In this document: positions 8,072-18,797 of the stretch, in pieces
Position numbering within the stretch: position 1 is the stretch's first letter
Layout of the letters: every line of letters begins with the position of its first letter
Origin: Clostridia bacterium
GTDB lineage: Bacteria; Bacillota; Clostridia; Lachnospirales; Lachnospiraceae
Reading direction: 5' to 3'
NCBI GenBank assembly: GCA_910576325.1
Contig: CAJTIM010000009.1
Location: 62,001 to 126,000 of the forward strand
Length of the DNA: 64,000 nt
Position numbers and translations under genes: made by a program
Notes under the pieces: generated by a model
What the model saw: the letters and a program-made list of their open reading frames with translations, nothing else
Told to the model about the DNA's origin: nothing
Database searches by the model: none

Positions 8072-9103
8072 TTAAACCATCGCCCCCACAGCGCTCCGCA
8101 CCGAAAACCGCCGCACCAATTTCGTAGAAATCTCAATCTTTACCGTATGCGGCACAGGCGTTGTAATCTGATGGATCAACTGCCTTGCAGCCGTCTGTCC
8201 CATAAAAGTTCTGGGAATATCAATGGTAGTGAGAGAAGGCTCCACAATCCGGCTCTCGGAAATATTATCAAAGCCCGCAATGGCAACATCCTCCGGAATT
8301 CGATATCCCCGCAGTTTCAGCGCTTTCATAGCGCCGATAGCAATCAAATCATTATCCGCAAAATAGCATTTCGCCAAAGAAGCCTTTCGATCAATAATCT
8401 CCAGCATATCTGAGAGAGCCCCTTCGATAGAGGGAGGCAGCTCATGAATAACGGAATTGGAGGGAGACATCCCGTGTTCCCGGAGCGCCGTGTCAAAGCC
8501 AATCCGCCGCTCCTCAAAATTCCCAATCCGGTAGGAAGAGCGCATATACCCCGGCTGACTGCCGCACTGTTGAATCAGCAGGCTTGTGGCAAGATAAGCC
8601 CCCTGACGATTATTGATCAGCACGCTGCTGCATCCAAGAGAATCGAAATGAGAATCCAAAAGCAGAACCGGCACCGAAAGCTGAAGAAACATTTTACAAA
8701 CATGAATACTGGTTTCCGTCCCCAGAAGAATAATTCCGGCACAATTTGCGATCCGCAGATCCTCAATCCACTTCTGTACATCATCCCTCTTCTCATTAAT
8801 CTGGACAAGCTTTAGCTGATACCCCTGGTTTCGGCATTCCTGTTCAATTCCGTCCGTCAGCTCCGAAAAAATCGGCATATAATTCAAAATCGCATTGTGA
8901 GCCCGGTAGATAATACAGTAAATATCCCCCGGATGCCCGTTTTTTAAAGAAAGGCGTGAAAAATCATACCCATACTTCTCGGCGGCCTTAATCACCTGGT
9001 CCCGGGTGGCGGTGCTCACACCAGGTTTGTTATTAAGGGCCATGGATACGGCCGTGGCAGAGAGATTCAGTTTTTTTGCCAGTTCCTTTGCAGTAATCGC
9101 CAT
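8072..9103 (-). CDS. LacI family transcriptional regulator
   Basis: 343 residues. The N-terminal helix-turn-helix with hinge is classical (ITAKELAKKLNLSATAVSMALNNKPGVSTATRDQVIKAAEKYGY), followed by a periplasmic-binding-protein-like effector domain (GIILLGTE, DNDLIAIGAMKALKLRGYRIPEDVAIAGFDNI, PSLTTIDIPRTFMGQTAARQLI). It is divergent from the isomerase-transketolase-kinase-ABC operon and so is very likely its sugar-responsive repressor. No corepressor role can be judged. Confidence 0.92.
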   Translation of the reverse strand: MAITAKELAKKLNLSATAVSMALNNKPGVSTATRDQVIKAAEKYGYDFSRLSLKNGHPGDIYCIIYRAHNAILNYMPIFSELTDGIEQECRNQGYQLKLVQINEKRDDVQKWIEDLRIANCAGIILLGTETSIHVCKMFLQLSVPVLLLDSHFDSLGCSSVLINNRQGAYLATSLLIQQCGSQPGYMRSSYRIGNFEERRIGFDTALREHGMSPSNSVIHELPPSIEGALSDMLEIIDRKASLAKCYFADNDLIAIGAMKALKLRGYRIPEDVAIAGFDNISESRIVEPSLTTIDIPRTFMGQTAARQLIHQITTPVPHTVKIEISTKLVRRFSVRSAVGAMV

Positions 9104-9217
9104 GTCTTATATCCTCCGGTACAGATCCGTTCAGCCATATTGTCCCGGCTGCATATAAACTTTATTTCTCCCTAATTATAAACAGTTTTAGAAAAAAAAC
9201 AAGTAGGTAAAGTAAAA

Positions 9218-9273
9218 ATAAAGTAAAAATCACTTTATTTTTTATTGCTATAAAGGTTTGATAAAGCTATATT
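9218..9273 (+). promoter_or_regulatory. Promoter and candidate operator of the sugar operon
   Basis: TTGCTA (9245-9250), a 17-base spacer and TATATT (9268-9273) make a good housekeeping promoter for the plus-strand operon. Just upstream, ataaagt (9218-9224) and actttat (9232-9238) form a perfect 7-bp inverted repeat with a 7-base centre, a candidate site for the divergent LacI-type regulator, although LacI operators usually have a central CG. The rest of the 350-base gap holds the untranslated leader with a hairpin (atgaagct at 9360 with agcttcat). Confidence 0.55.
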
Positions 9274-9453
9274 ACAGATAGTACATCACTACATGAACTT
9301 ATCAATGCATGGGGATGAGCAGCAGTAAAATAGGATGGAACACCTTAGACAGTATACGGATGAAGCTGCGGTACATCCTTTTCTATCCAAAGCTTCATTC
9401 AAATGAGGCCGGACTGTCCAATCGGCCCGGAACCATGAAAAAGGAGGATAAAC

Positions 9454-10854
9454 ATGGAAAAGATTAAAATCGGTTATGCACCAACCAGAAGAAGCATTTT
9501 CAGTGCGCCGGACGCCGTCAAGTACCGCGGGCTGACGGCAAAGCGCCTGGAAGAGCTGGGGATTGACTTTGTGGATATCACCGATATCAATGAGGAGGGA
9601 CTTCTCTACAATGATGAAGATATGTATAAAATTGCGGAGAAATTCAAGAAAGAGAAGGTAGATGGCCTGTTTCTGCCTCACTGTAACTTCGGAACGGAGT
9701 TTGAGTGCGCAAGATTGGCTAAGGAGCTTGGAGTTCCTGTGCTTCTCTGGGGCCCCTTGGACGAGCGGCCGGAGCCGGACGGAACAAGGCTCCGCGACAC
9801 CCAGTGCGGCCTCTTTGCAACCGGCAAGGTGCTTCGCCGTTTCCGTATTCCATTTACTTATATGACCAACTGCCGTCTGAGCGATCCTGTATTTGAGCGC
9901 GGCTTAAGAGACTTCCTGGCCGTATGCAATGTGGTAAAGACCTTTCGGAATATCCGGATTCTGCAGATATCCACCAGACCCTTTGAGTTCTGGTCCACCA
10001 TGTGCAACGAAGGCGAGCTTCTGGAGAGGTTCAACATCCAGCTTTCCCCCATTCCCATGCCTGAGCTTACCGATGAGATAAAGAAGGCAAAAGAAGAGGG
10101 CACACAGGTTGCCGAGGTTATCCGCTACTGCAAGGAGCACATGGAAATTCAGATCAAAGAAAACGAACTGGAAAATGTGGCGGCTCTTAAGGTAGCCATG
10201 ATGCATCTGGTGAAAAAATACGGCTGTAAGGCAGCAGCCATTCAGTGCTGGAATCAGCTTCAGTCCGAGATTGGCATAATGCCCTGCGCCGCTAACGCAC
10301 TGATGAACGAGGAAGGAATCCCCGTAGTCTGCGAGACAGATATCCACGGAGCTATTACCGCGCTTCTGGTAGAGGCGGCCGGAATGGGAGAAAAGCGCAG
10401 CTTTTTTGCAGACTGGACCATCCGTCACCCCGATATTGCAAACGGCGAGCTTTTGCAGCATTGCGGCCCCTGGCCGATTTCCGTGGCAAAAGAGACTCCG
10501 AAGCTTACATATCCCCTGGCCTTTGACCATCCGGGAAGCATTACCGCCGAGGCCAAGCACGGTGAAGTGACACTGGCAAGATTCGACGGCGACAACGGCG
10601 AGTATTCCCTGCTCCTTGGAAATGCAAAGGGCGTGGAAGGTCCGAAGGGTATGGGCACCTACCTGTGGGTAGAGGTGGAGAATATCAAGCGTCTGGAAGC
10701 AAAGATTGTGGAGGGCCCTTATATCCATCACTGTGTAGGAATTCACGAAAATGTAGTACCGGTACTTTACGAGGCATGTAAATACTTGGGAATTAAGGCG
10801 GATCTGTACGATCCCATCGAAGAGGAGGTAAAAGCTTACCTTCGGGGCGAGTGA
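9454..10854 (+). CDS. L-fucose/L-arabinose isomerase-like sugar isomerase
   Basis: 466 residues of the fucose/arabinose isomerase fold: an N-terminal Rossmann-like half (KIKIGYAPTRRSIF, VDGLFLPHCNFGTEFECARLAKELGVPVLLWGP) and a C-terminal catalytic half with AAIQCWNQLQSEIGIMPCAANALMNEEGIPVVCETDIHGAITALLVEAAG, where the acidic residues would bind the divalent metal. It is expected to interconvert an aldose and a ketose. Within this operon it would feed the FGGY kinase and the split transketolase. The true sugar is not readable; a branched or unusual pentose is suggested by context. The ribosome binding site aaggagg is excellent. Confidence 0.85.
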   Translation: MEKIKIGYAPTRRSIFSAPDAVKYRGLTAKRLEELGIDFVDITDINEEGLLYNDEDMYKIAEKFKKEKVDGLFLPHCNFGTEFECARLAKELGVPVLLWGPLDERPEPDGTRLRDTQCGLFATGKVLRRFRIPFTYMTNCRLSDPVFERGLRDFLAVCNVVKTFRNIRILQISTRPFEFWSTMCNEGELLERFNIQLSPIPMPELTDEIKKAKEEGTQVAEVIRYCKEHMEIQIKENELENVAALKVAMMHLVKKYGCKAAAIQCWNQLQSEIGIMPCAANALMNEEGIPVVCETDIHGAITALLVEAAGMGEKRSFFADWTIRHPDIANGELLQHCGPWPISVAKETPKLTYPLAFDHPGSITAEAKHGEVTLARFDGDNGEYSLLLGNAKGVEGPKGMGTYLWVEVENIKRLEAKIVEGPYIHHCVGIHENVVPVLYEACKYLGIKADLYDPIEEEVKAYLRGE

Positions 10855-10976
10855 TTGGCAGCAAATAAAAAACAGCGGTTCCCCTTCCGGCGCCGGATGA
10901 ATTTACGGAAATAATTCCGGACAATTGGGAATTGACCGGGGACTGCGGCACTATAATAAGGAGATGTTTACATAAT

Positions 10977-11807
10977 ATGCAGAATTTAAAGGCATTGTCC
11001 TACGATCTCAGAAAAAATGTCATCGACATGATTGTTGAAGGCAAAGGCGGACATATCGGCGGCGACATGAGCGTCATGGACATTCTGGTAGAGCTTTATT
11101 TTGAACAAATGAACATCAGTCCGGAAAATATGGACGATCCGGACAGAGACCGCTTCGTAATGAGCAAGGGCCACTCTGTGGAAGCTCTGTACGCAGTACT
11201 GGCAGCCAAGGGCTTCTTCCCCATCGAAGAGGTCATTCGGGAATTTTCCAAATTCGGTAGCAAATATATCGGCCATCCGAACAACAAGCTTCCGGGCATC
11301 GAGATGAACTCCGGTTCTCTGGGACATGGTCTTCCTGTCTGTGTAGGCATGGCGCTGGCAGGAAAAATGGACGGGAGAGACTACCGCGTTTACACCGTAA
11401 TGGGCGACGGCGAACTGGCGGAGGGATCCGTGTGGGAGGGTGTTATGGCAGCCCACCAGTACAAGCTTGACAACCTCTGCGCCATTGTAGACAGGAACCG
11501 GCTTCAGATATCCGGCTGTACCGAGGATGTAATGGCTCACGACAGCCAGGAAGAGCGCTGGAGCTCCTTCGGATGGCATGTGATATCCGTAAACGGCAAC
11601 GATTACAAAGAGCTGAAATCAGCCTTCGATGAGGCAAAGACCGTAAAAGGCGCTCCCACCGTAATTATTGCCAATACCATTAAGGGCTGCGGCTCTCCCG
11701 TTATGGAAAATAAGGCGGGCTGGCATCACAAGGTGCCCAATGCGGAGGAATATGCACAGATCATGAAAGATCTGGAGGCAGGAAAGGAGGCGGCACTTCA
11801 TGAATAA
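10977..11807 (+). CDS. Transketolase, N-terminal (thiamine-binding) subunit
   Basis: 276 residues matching the first half of transketolase: GGHIGGDMSVMDILVELYFEQM, DRFVMSKGHSVEALYAVLAAKGF, GSLGHGLPVCVGMALAGK, the ThDP motif GDGELAEGSVWEGVMAAHQYKLDNLCAIVDRN, and GWHHKVP. I chose ATG 10977, which gives the usual length; aaggag lies at 10959-10964. It overlaps the C-terminal subunit by eight bases, so the two are translationally coupled. Split transketolases occur in many Clostridia and also in the D-apiose pathway as apulose-4-phosphate transketolase. Confidence 0.92.
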   Translation: MQNLKALSYDLRKNVIDMIVEGKGGHIGGDMSVMDILVELYFEQMNISPENMDDPDRDRFVMSKGHSVEALYAVLAAKGFFPIEEVIREFSKFGSKYIGHPNNKLPGIEMNSGSLGHGLPVCVGMALAGKMDGRDYRVYTVMGDGELAEGSVWEGVMAAHQYKLDNLCAIVDRNRLQISGCTEDVMAHDSQEERWSSFGWHVISVNGNDYKELKSAFDEAKTVKGAPTVIIANTIKGCGSPVMENKAGWHHKVPNAEEYAQIMKDLEAGKEAALHE

Positions 11808-12729
11808 GATACCAAACCGGCAGGCCATCTGCGAAGTGTTAATGGAAAAGGCAAAAGAGGACAAAGACATCGTAGTACTGTGCAGCGACTCCAGAGGAAG
11901 CGCATCCTTAGCACCCTTTGCCAATGAATATCCCAAGCAGTTTGTAGAAGTGGGAATTGCGGAGCAGAATCTGGTGAGCATCGCCGCCGGCCTTGCAAAA
12001 TGCGGAAAAAAACCATTTGCAGCATCTCCGGCCTGTTTCCTGTCCACAAGAAGCTACGAGCAGGCAAAAGTAGACTGCGCTTACTCCAACACCAACGTAA
12101 CCTTGATCGGGATCAGCGGAGGAATCAGCTACGGCGCCCTGGGTATGAGCCATCATTCCGCACAGGACATCGCGGCCATGTCTGCCATTCCCAACATGCG
12201 CGTTTACCTTCCAAGCGACCGTTTTCAGACGGCAAAATTAATTGAGGCGCTTTTAAAGGATGAGAAGCCTGCATACATCCGCGTAGGCAGAAATCCGGTA
12301 GAAGATGTATATTCCGAAGAAAGCTGTCCCTTTGAGATGGATAAGGCCACTGTCATTACCGAGGGAACCGATGTTGCAATTATCGCCTGCGGCGAAATGG
12401 TAGGTCCGGCGGTACAGGCAGCGGAGCTTTTGAAAGCAGAGGGCATCAGCGCGGCTGTTATTGATATGTACTGCGTAAAACCCTTAGATAAAAAAGCAAT
12501 CGTAAAAGCGGCGGAAAATGCAAAGCTTGTAATTACCGTAGAAGAGCATGCGCCTTTCGGCGGCCTTGGTTCCATGGTAAGCCAGGTGGTTGCAGGAGAA
12601 TGTCCGAAGAAGGTTGTAAATCTGGCGCTTCCGGACGCGCCCGTAATCACCGGAACCTCCAGGGAAGTCTTTGATTACTACGGACTGAACGGAGAGGGAA
12701 TTGCCAAAGCCGTAAAAGAAAATTTGTAA
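11800..12729 (+). CDS. Transketolase, C-terminal subunit
   Basis: 309 residues: pyrimidine-binding domain (VLCSDSRGSASLAPFANEYPKQFVEVGIAEQNLVSIAAGLAKCGKKPFAASPACFLSTRSYEQ) and C-terminal domain (DVAIIACGEMVGPAVQAAELLKAEGI, ITVEEHAPFGGLGSMVSQVV). The catalytic Glu that activates thiamine diphosphate is in EVGIAEQN. With the upstream subunit it moves a two-carbon unit between sugar phosphates, here presumably the product of the neighbouring kinase. Confidence 0.93.
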   Translation: MNKIPNRQAICEVLMEKAKEDKDIVVLCSDSRGSASLAPFANEYPKQFVEVGIAEQNLVSIAAGLAKCGKKPFAASPACFLSTRSYEQAKVDCAYSNTNVTLIGISGGISYGALGMSHHSAQDIAAMSAIPNMRVYLPSDRFQTAKLIEALLKDEKPAYIRVGRNPVEDVYSEESCPFEMDKATVITEGTDVAIIACGEMVGPAVQAAELLKAEGISAAVIDMYCVKPLDKKAIVKAAENAKLVITVEEHAPFGGLGSMVSQVVAGECPKKVVNLALPDAPVITGTSREVFDYYGLNGEGIAKAVKENL

Positions 12730-12759
12730 AAGTGAAACTCAAAAAGGAGAACACAGACA

Positions 12760-14238
12760 ATGGCTGATTACGTATTGGGGATTGATCAGAGCACTCAGGG
12801 GACAAAAGCCCTGCTGTTTGACAATACGGGGCGCCTTTTGGAACGGGCGGATCTGCCGCACAGGCAGATGGTGGACGACAAGGGCTGGGTGGAGCATGAC
12901 CCGGAAGAGATTTACCGCAACACCATAGAGGTTGTTAAGCTTCTGGTAAAAAAATCGGGAATTGAAAAGGGAGATATCCGCGCGCTCGGAATCAGCAATC
13001 AGCGGGAAACCGCTCTGGTCTGGGATCGAAGCGCCGGCTGCCCCATTTACAATGCGGTAGTATGGCAGTGCGCCAGAGGTGCAAAAATCTGCGAGGGCTT
13101 AGAGGCTCAGAAAAAGGCCGAACTGGTGCGCGCCCGCACAGGATTGCCGCTGTCCCCCTACTTTTCCGCAGCAAAGATAGCCTGGGTACTGGAAAACGTA
13201 GAGGGAGCGGCAGAAAAAGCGGCGAAGGGAGAGCTGTGCTGCGGAACTATCGACAGCTGGCTTGTATATAAGCTCACCGGCGGCAGAGAGTTTCGCACGG
13301 ATTACTCCAATGCTTCAAGAACTCAGATGTTCAACATTAAGGAACTTGCCTGGGACAAGGAAGTATGCGGGCTTTTTAAGATTCCGGTTTCCTGTCTGGC
13401 GGAGGTGACGGATTCCAACGGCTTCTACGGCGAGACGGATTTCGAGGGATTTTTTGAAAAACCCATTCCCATCCGGGGCGTTATGGGGGATTCCCACGGA
13501 GCGCTTTTCGGACAGGGATGTCTGAGAAAAGGTATGACAAAAACCACTTATGGTACAGGCTCCTCCGTTATGATGAATATTGGCAGCCAGCCGGTATTCA
13601 GCAACCGGGTTGTGACTTCTTTAGCCTGGGGAATGGACGGAACCGTAAGCTACGTGCTGGAAGGAAATATCAATTATACGGGAGCCGTTATCACCTGGAT
13701 GAAGGACGAACTGAAGCTGATTTCTTCCCCGGCAGAGACGGGTGAGCTGGCAAAGCAGGCAAATCCCCAGGATGAAACCTACCTGGTTCCGGCATTTTCC
13801 GGCCTTGGGGCGCCCTACTGGGACAGTGAAGCCAGAGCCGTATTCTATGGAATGTCGCGAACTACCAGGCGCGCCGAGCTTGTAAAAGCCGGACTGGAGA
13901 GCATCGCCTACCAGATCACGGATGTGATACGGGCGATGGAGGAAGAGTCCGGAATTGAGATTCAGGAGCTTCGGGTAGACGGCGGACCGACAAAGAACGG
14001 TTATCTGATGCAGTTTCAGAGCGATATGGCAAGTATCCCGGTGCGTATTCCGGCAGACGAGGAATTGTCCGGTATCGGAGCGGCCTACGCAGCAGGACTG
14101 GCAACTGGCTTGTATCAGAAGGAGGCTCTTTTTGGAAATGACAAGCGAACAAGCTTTACGCCGTCTATGGAGGAGACAGAGAGAGCAAAAAGGTACGAAG
14201 GCTGGAAGGAAGCTGTTTCAAGAACTCTTACGAAATAA
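12760..14238 (+). CDS. FGGY-family carbohydrate kinase
   Basis: 492 residues. Sequence resembles glycerol kinase most (VLGIDQSTQGTKALLFD phosphate loop, GISNQRETALVWD, DSWLVYKLTGG, YGTGSSVMMNIG, ELRVDGGPTKNGYLMQFQSDM, GIGAAYAAGLATG), but the location between a split transketolase and a ribose-type importer argues for a keto-pentose or similar sugar rather than glycerol. It uses ATP to phosphorylate the isomerase product. Apulose kinase of the apiose pathway is a FGGY enzyme, so that is one candidate. Confidence 0.88.
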   Translation: MADYVLGIDQSTQGTKALLFDNTGRLLERADLPHRQMVDDKGWVEHDPEEIYRNTIEVVKLLVKKSGIEKGDIRALGISNQRETALVWDRSAGCPIYNAVVWQCARGAKICEGLEAQKKAELVRARTGLPLSPYFSAAKIAWVLENVEGAAEKAAKGELCCGTIDSWLVYKLTGGREFRTDYSNASRTQMFNIKELAWDKEVCGLFKIPVSCLAEVTDSNGFYGETDFEGFFEKPIPIRGVMGDSHGALFGQGCLRKGMTKTTYGTGSSVMMNIGSQPVFSNRVVTSLAWGMDGTVSYVLEGNINYTGAVITWMKDELKLISSPAETGELAKQANPQDETYLVPAFSGLGAPYWDSEARAVFYGMSRTTRRAELVKAGLESIAYQITDVIRAMEEESGIEIQELRVDGGPTKNGYLMQFQSDMASIPVRIPADEELSGIGAAYAAGLATGLYQKEALFGNDKRTSFTPSMEETERAKRYEGWKEAVSRTLTK

Positions 14239-14286
14239 ATGCAGACTTGTGATTAAAGAGGTTTCCGGACGAAAGTCCGTAATCCT

Positions 14287-15404
<1,118 letters not shown>

Positions 15405-15424
15405 AAAACGTGAGGCAAAGAAAG

Positions 15425-15447
15425 TAGGGGCCTTTTGCAGGCCCCTA
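15425..15447 (+). terminator. Terminator/attenuator after the binding-protein gene
   Basis: taggggcc (15425-15432) and ggccccta (15440-15447) form a perfect 8-bp GC-rich stem followed by ttcttct. It would let the binding protein be made in excess over the downstream transporter genes. Confidence 0.65.
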
Positions 15448-15520
15448 TTCTTCTAAAATGATAGTTTTGTAGGGTAAAATAAGGGAAAATAACTATATAA
15501 AAATAGATTAGGAGAGCACT

Positions 15521-16156
15521 ATGAAAAATAAATTGTTAGCCTTAATTCTCACCCTGGCAATGGCCGTTTCCCTTACCGGGTGCGTCAAGGTTGTAAAAAT
15601 CGGTGAGGAAGCACAGCTTACCGGAAAACAGGAATTTAACGCTACCGACAGCGTACAGGGTATGTGGGAGAGCGCAGAGGCAAATATCGAAGAAAAGGCA
15701 GTCGATCTTCCTGCCTTTTTAGGAGAGGCAGGCGGTGATCTCAAGTCCCTGGTAGACAAATACGGAAAATATTCTATGGGAACCTCGGGAAGTATCAGCT
15801 ACGCCGTAAAGGGGTCCGGCGTGGTAGAGGAGGTCAATCAGGAGAAAAAGGCCGGCTACATGACCGTAAAGCTGGACGGCTACGACGGCTCTGAGATCAT
15901 TAAGATCCAGATTGGCAGCATTTACAAGGGTTCCTCCACCCGAGACACCCTGGACATTATCCGTTTCGGCGATTACACCAATCAGGAAGAGTGGGCGGCA
16001 GTTTCACAGGAACTCCACAGCCAGATTGATGCCAACGTGATACAGCCTGCGGACCCGGGAAGCCTTCAGGGAAAAACCATTGAATTTGTAGGAACCTTTA
16101 CGGCGGACAGCAATGACGAGCTTTTGATTACCGTGGTGAAGCTGGAGGCAAAGTAA
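15521..16156 (+). CDS. DUF2291 lipoprotein
   Basis: 211 residues with a lipoprotein signal (SLTGC lipobox near residue 21). The segments GTSGSISYAVKGSGVVEEVNQEKKAGYMTVKLDGYDG, EIIKIQIGSIYKGSSTRD and RFGDYTNQEEWAAVSQELH match DUF2291, a family found almost only next to ribose-like ABC importers. Its role is not known; an accessory membrane-anchored part of the transporter is a reasonable inference from the constant gene neighbourhood. Confidence 0.85.
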   Translation: MKNKLLALILTLAMAVSLTGCVKVVKIGEEAQLTGKQEFNATDSVQGMWESAEANIEEKAVDLPAFLGEAGGDLKSLVDKYGKYSMGTSGSISYAVKGSGVVEEVNQEKKAGYMTVKLDGYDGSEIIKIQIGSIYKGSSTRDTLDIIRFGDYTNQEEWAAVSQELHSQIDANVIQPADPGSLQGKTIEFVGTFTADSNDELLITVVKLEAK

Positions 16157-16175
16157 AGCAGGAGGGATTTAGAGC

Positions 16176-17711
16176 ATGGAAAATAAGAACCGAGAGGACG
16201 TGTGTTTTCACGCGGAAGGGATCAGCAAGATTTATCCCGGAACGAAGGCTCTGGACAACGTGGACTTTGATCTGCTCACCGGAAAGGTCAACGTGCTGAT
16301 CGGCGAGAACGGAGCAGGAAAGTCCACCTTAATGAAAATGATAGCCGGAATCGAGCAGCCCAGCGAGGGAAAGCTCTACATGGACGGAAAGGAAGTTCAT
16401 TTCCGCAATACCACAGAGGCAAGAAGCCATGGTATAGGAATCATCCACCAGGAGCTGAACCTGTTTCCCAATCTTCCCGTCTATCAGAATATCTTCGTGG
16501 CCCGGGAAAAGAAAAAGGGCTTTGGTATGGACAATAAGTACCACAGGGAAAAGGCGGCGGAGGTTTTAAAGAAACTGGAGCACGAGATTCCCGTGGATAC
16601 CCTGGTCGGCGAGCTTCGCGTGGGCCAGCAGCAGATGATAGAAATTGCAAGAAATCTGGTGGAAGATGACCTGAAGATACTCATTATGGATGAGCCAACC
16701 TCATCTCTGTCCGAGCAGGAGGTGCAGGTGCTTTTTAAGATTATGCGCGAGCTGACAGCTCAGGGAATCTCTATCGTATACATATCTCACCGTCTGGAAG
16801 AAATTATGCAGATCGGCGATCATGTGACCATTCTCCGGGATGGAAAATACGTGGCGGATGCAGATGTAAAGGACATTGACGTGCCCTGGATCGTAAAGCA
16901 GATGACAGGAGAGGGCAAATCTTATCCCAAGAAGGACCGTGAAATCGACTGGGCCAAGCAGGAGAAGGTTCTGGAGGTAAAGAATCTGACCCTGCCCAAG
17001 AGCGGCGGCGGTTATCTTCTGAAAGACGTGAGCTTTGACTTGAAAAAGGGAGAAATCCTCGGCATTTACGGCCTTATGGGGGCCGGCCGGACCGAGGTGT
17101 TCGAGTGCATTATGGGCCTCCGCCCGGAGCATACGGGAGAACTCTACCTGGAAGGGGAAAAAATGGATATCAAATCCATTTCCGGCCAGATTGACAAAGG
17201 GTTTGCTCTGGTGCCCGAGGACCGTCAGAGAGAGGGCCTAGTGCAGACTATGGACATCGGACGCAACTGCTCCCTGTCCGCGCTTACCCGCTATACCAAG
17301 GCAGGCTTTGTGGATTTTAATAAGGAAAATGAAAAGGTGGAGGAAGAGATTCGGGATATCCATATTAAGGTGGCTGACAAGCGGCTTCCCATCCTTTCCC
17401 TGTCCGGCGGCAATCAGCAGAAGGTCGTTATCGGAAAGGGTATTCTGACCGACCCGAAGATCCTTCTGATGGATGAGCCCAGCCGCGGTATTGATATCGG
17501 AGCAAAGACCGAGGTATTCGACATTATCAACCAGTATGCGGAGCAGGGACTGTCCATTATTGTGATTTCCTCGGAACTGAAGGAAATCATCGCTATCGCA
17601 GACCGCGTTGTGGTTCTCTCCAACGGAATCAAGACCGGTGAGCTGAGCGGCGACGAGATACAGGAAGAATCCCTGGTGCTTGCCTCCTACAAGGGGCATC
17701 ACGGCCACTGA
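16176..17711 (+). CDS. Sugar ABC transporter ATPase (RbsA/MglA type)
   Basis: 511 residues with two ABC domains, as in RbsA/MglA. First domain: Walker A GENGAGKST, LRVGQQQMIEIARNL signature region, Walker B ILIMDEPTSSLSE. Second domain: degenerate Walker A region GIYGLMGAGRTEVFE, signature LSLSGGNQQKVVIGKG, Walker B ILLMDEPSRGIDIGAK. The domain asymmetry is normal for this class. It energises sugar import with the permease that follows. Confidence 0.95.
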   Translation: MENKNREDVCFHAEGISKIYPGTKALDNVDFDLLTGKVNVLIGENGAGKSTLMKMIAGIEQPSEGKLYMDGKEVHFRNTTEARSHGIGIIHQELNLFPNLPVYQNIFVAREKKKGFGMDNKYHREKAAEVLKKLEHEIPVDTLVGELRVGQQQMIEIARNLVEDDLKILIMDEPTSSLSEQEVQVLFKIMRELTAQGISIVYISHRLEEIMQIGDHVTILRDGKYVADADVKDIDVPWIVKQMTGEGKSYPKKDREIDWAKQEKVLEVKNLTLPKSGGGYLLKDVSFDLKKGEILGIYGLMGAGRTEVFECIMGLRPEHTGELYLEGEKMDIKSISGQIDKGFALVPEDRQREGLVQTMDIGRNCSLSALTRYTKAGFVDFNKENEKVEEEIRDIHIKVADKRLPILSLSGGNQQKVVIGKGILTDPKILLMDEPSRGIDIGAKTEVFDIINQYAEQGLSIIVISSELKEIIAIADRVVVLSNGIKTGELSGDEIQEESLVLASYKGHHGH

Positions 17712-17741
17712 TATAATTTATGTGAAATAGGAGTAAAGAAT

Positions 17742-18785
17742 ATGGATAAGAAAAATTCCAATAATAATACATTGGTAATGACTTTGTTAAAAGGAAGAAC
17801 CTTTATCGTATTGATCGTTCTGCTGATATTTTTCAGTATAGCAGCAACCAACTTCCTGAATATGAACACGGCTTTGCTCATTGGTAAGCATGTAGCTTTG
17901 TACGGCATCCTTGCTATTGGTATGACCTATGTCATTATCACCGGCGGCATCGACCTGTCCGTAGGCGCAATCGTAGGTCTGGCCGGAATGATTGCAGGCG
18001 GACTTCTGCAAAAGGGCCTTACCTTAAAAATGTTCGGTGTTACCTTATATTTCAGCGTGCCGGCAGTCGTATTAATCACTGTACTGATTGGAGCCTTGAT
18101 CGGCGTGATTAACGGCCTTATTATCACCAAATTCAACGTGGCTCCTTTTATTGCCACTCTGGGTATGATGTACGTGGCAAGAGGCTGCGCCAATATTCAT
18201 TCCAATGGTGCAACCTACTCCGATTTGAAGGGCTATGAGGCTCTTGGAAACCAGGGCTGGGGCTTTTTCGGCTCCAGTGTGGCCGGTATCCCTGTCGGTC
18301 TTTTGATCCTGGTAATTCTGGCCGTAATTTTTGCAATCCTTCTGAAAAAAACGGCTTTCGGATGGCATGTATTTGCCATCGGCGGAAATGAGAAAGCGGC
18401 AAAGCTTTCCGGCGTGAAGGTAGATAAAGTAAAAATTTTGGTATATATGATTTCCGGTATTTGTTCCTCTATCGTGGGTATCATCGCTTCCTCCCAGCTG
18501 GCGGCTTCCCATCCGGCAACCGGAGAATCCTGGGAAATGAACGCCATTGCCTCTGCGGTATTGGGCGGAACATCTATGGCCGGCGGAATCGGAACCATCG
18601 GCGGAACCATTGTAGGCGCTTTCGTAATCGGCGTGATTAATGACGGAATGGTTATGTGCGGAGTGTCCGAGTTCTGGCAGATGGTAATTAAAGGAATGGT
18701 AATTGTGCTGGCTGTAATCATTGATCAATTCCAGAGAAATCTTCAGGCGAAAATGGCATTGAAGGCCAGAAATGAGAGCAAATAA
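17742..18785 (+). CDS. Sugar ABC transporter permease (RbsC type)
   Basis: 347 residues with eight or more hydrophobic helices. Family blocks: ILAIGMTYVIITGGIDLSVGAIVGLAGMIAGG, NGLIITKFNVAPFIATLGMMYVARG, FAIGGNEKAAKLSGVKVDKVKILVYMISGICSSIVGIIASSQL, AIASAVLGGTSMAGGIGTIGGTIVGAFVIGVINDGM. It most likely forms a homodimer in the membrane, since only one permease gene is present in this operon. Confidence 0.95.
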   Translation: MDKKNSNNNTLVMTLLKGRTFIVLIVLLIFFSIAATNFLNMNTALLIGKHVALYGILAIGMTYVIITGGIDLSVGAIVGLAGMIAGGLLQKGLTLKMFGVTLYFSVPAVVLITVLIGALIGVINGLIITKFNVAPFIATLGMMYVARGCANIHSNGATYSDLKGYEALGNQGWGFFGSSVAGIPVGLLILVILAVIFAILLKKTAFGWHVFAIGGNEKAAKLSGVKVDKVKILVYMISGICSSIVGIIASSQLAASHPATGESWEMNAIASAVLGGTSMAGGIGTIGGTIVGAFVIGVINDGMVMCGVSEFWQMVIKGMVIVLAVIIDQFQRNLQAKMALKARNESK

Positions 18786-18797
18786 AGGAGAAAGCGT

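Noticed and set aside
9904-10746. A 280-codon minus-strand open frame
   Set aside because: Antisense to the well-supported isomerase gene; His/Leu/Cys-rich translation typical of a mirror frame and no ribosome binding site.
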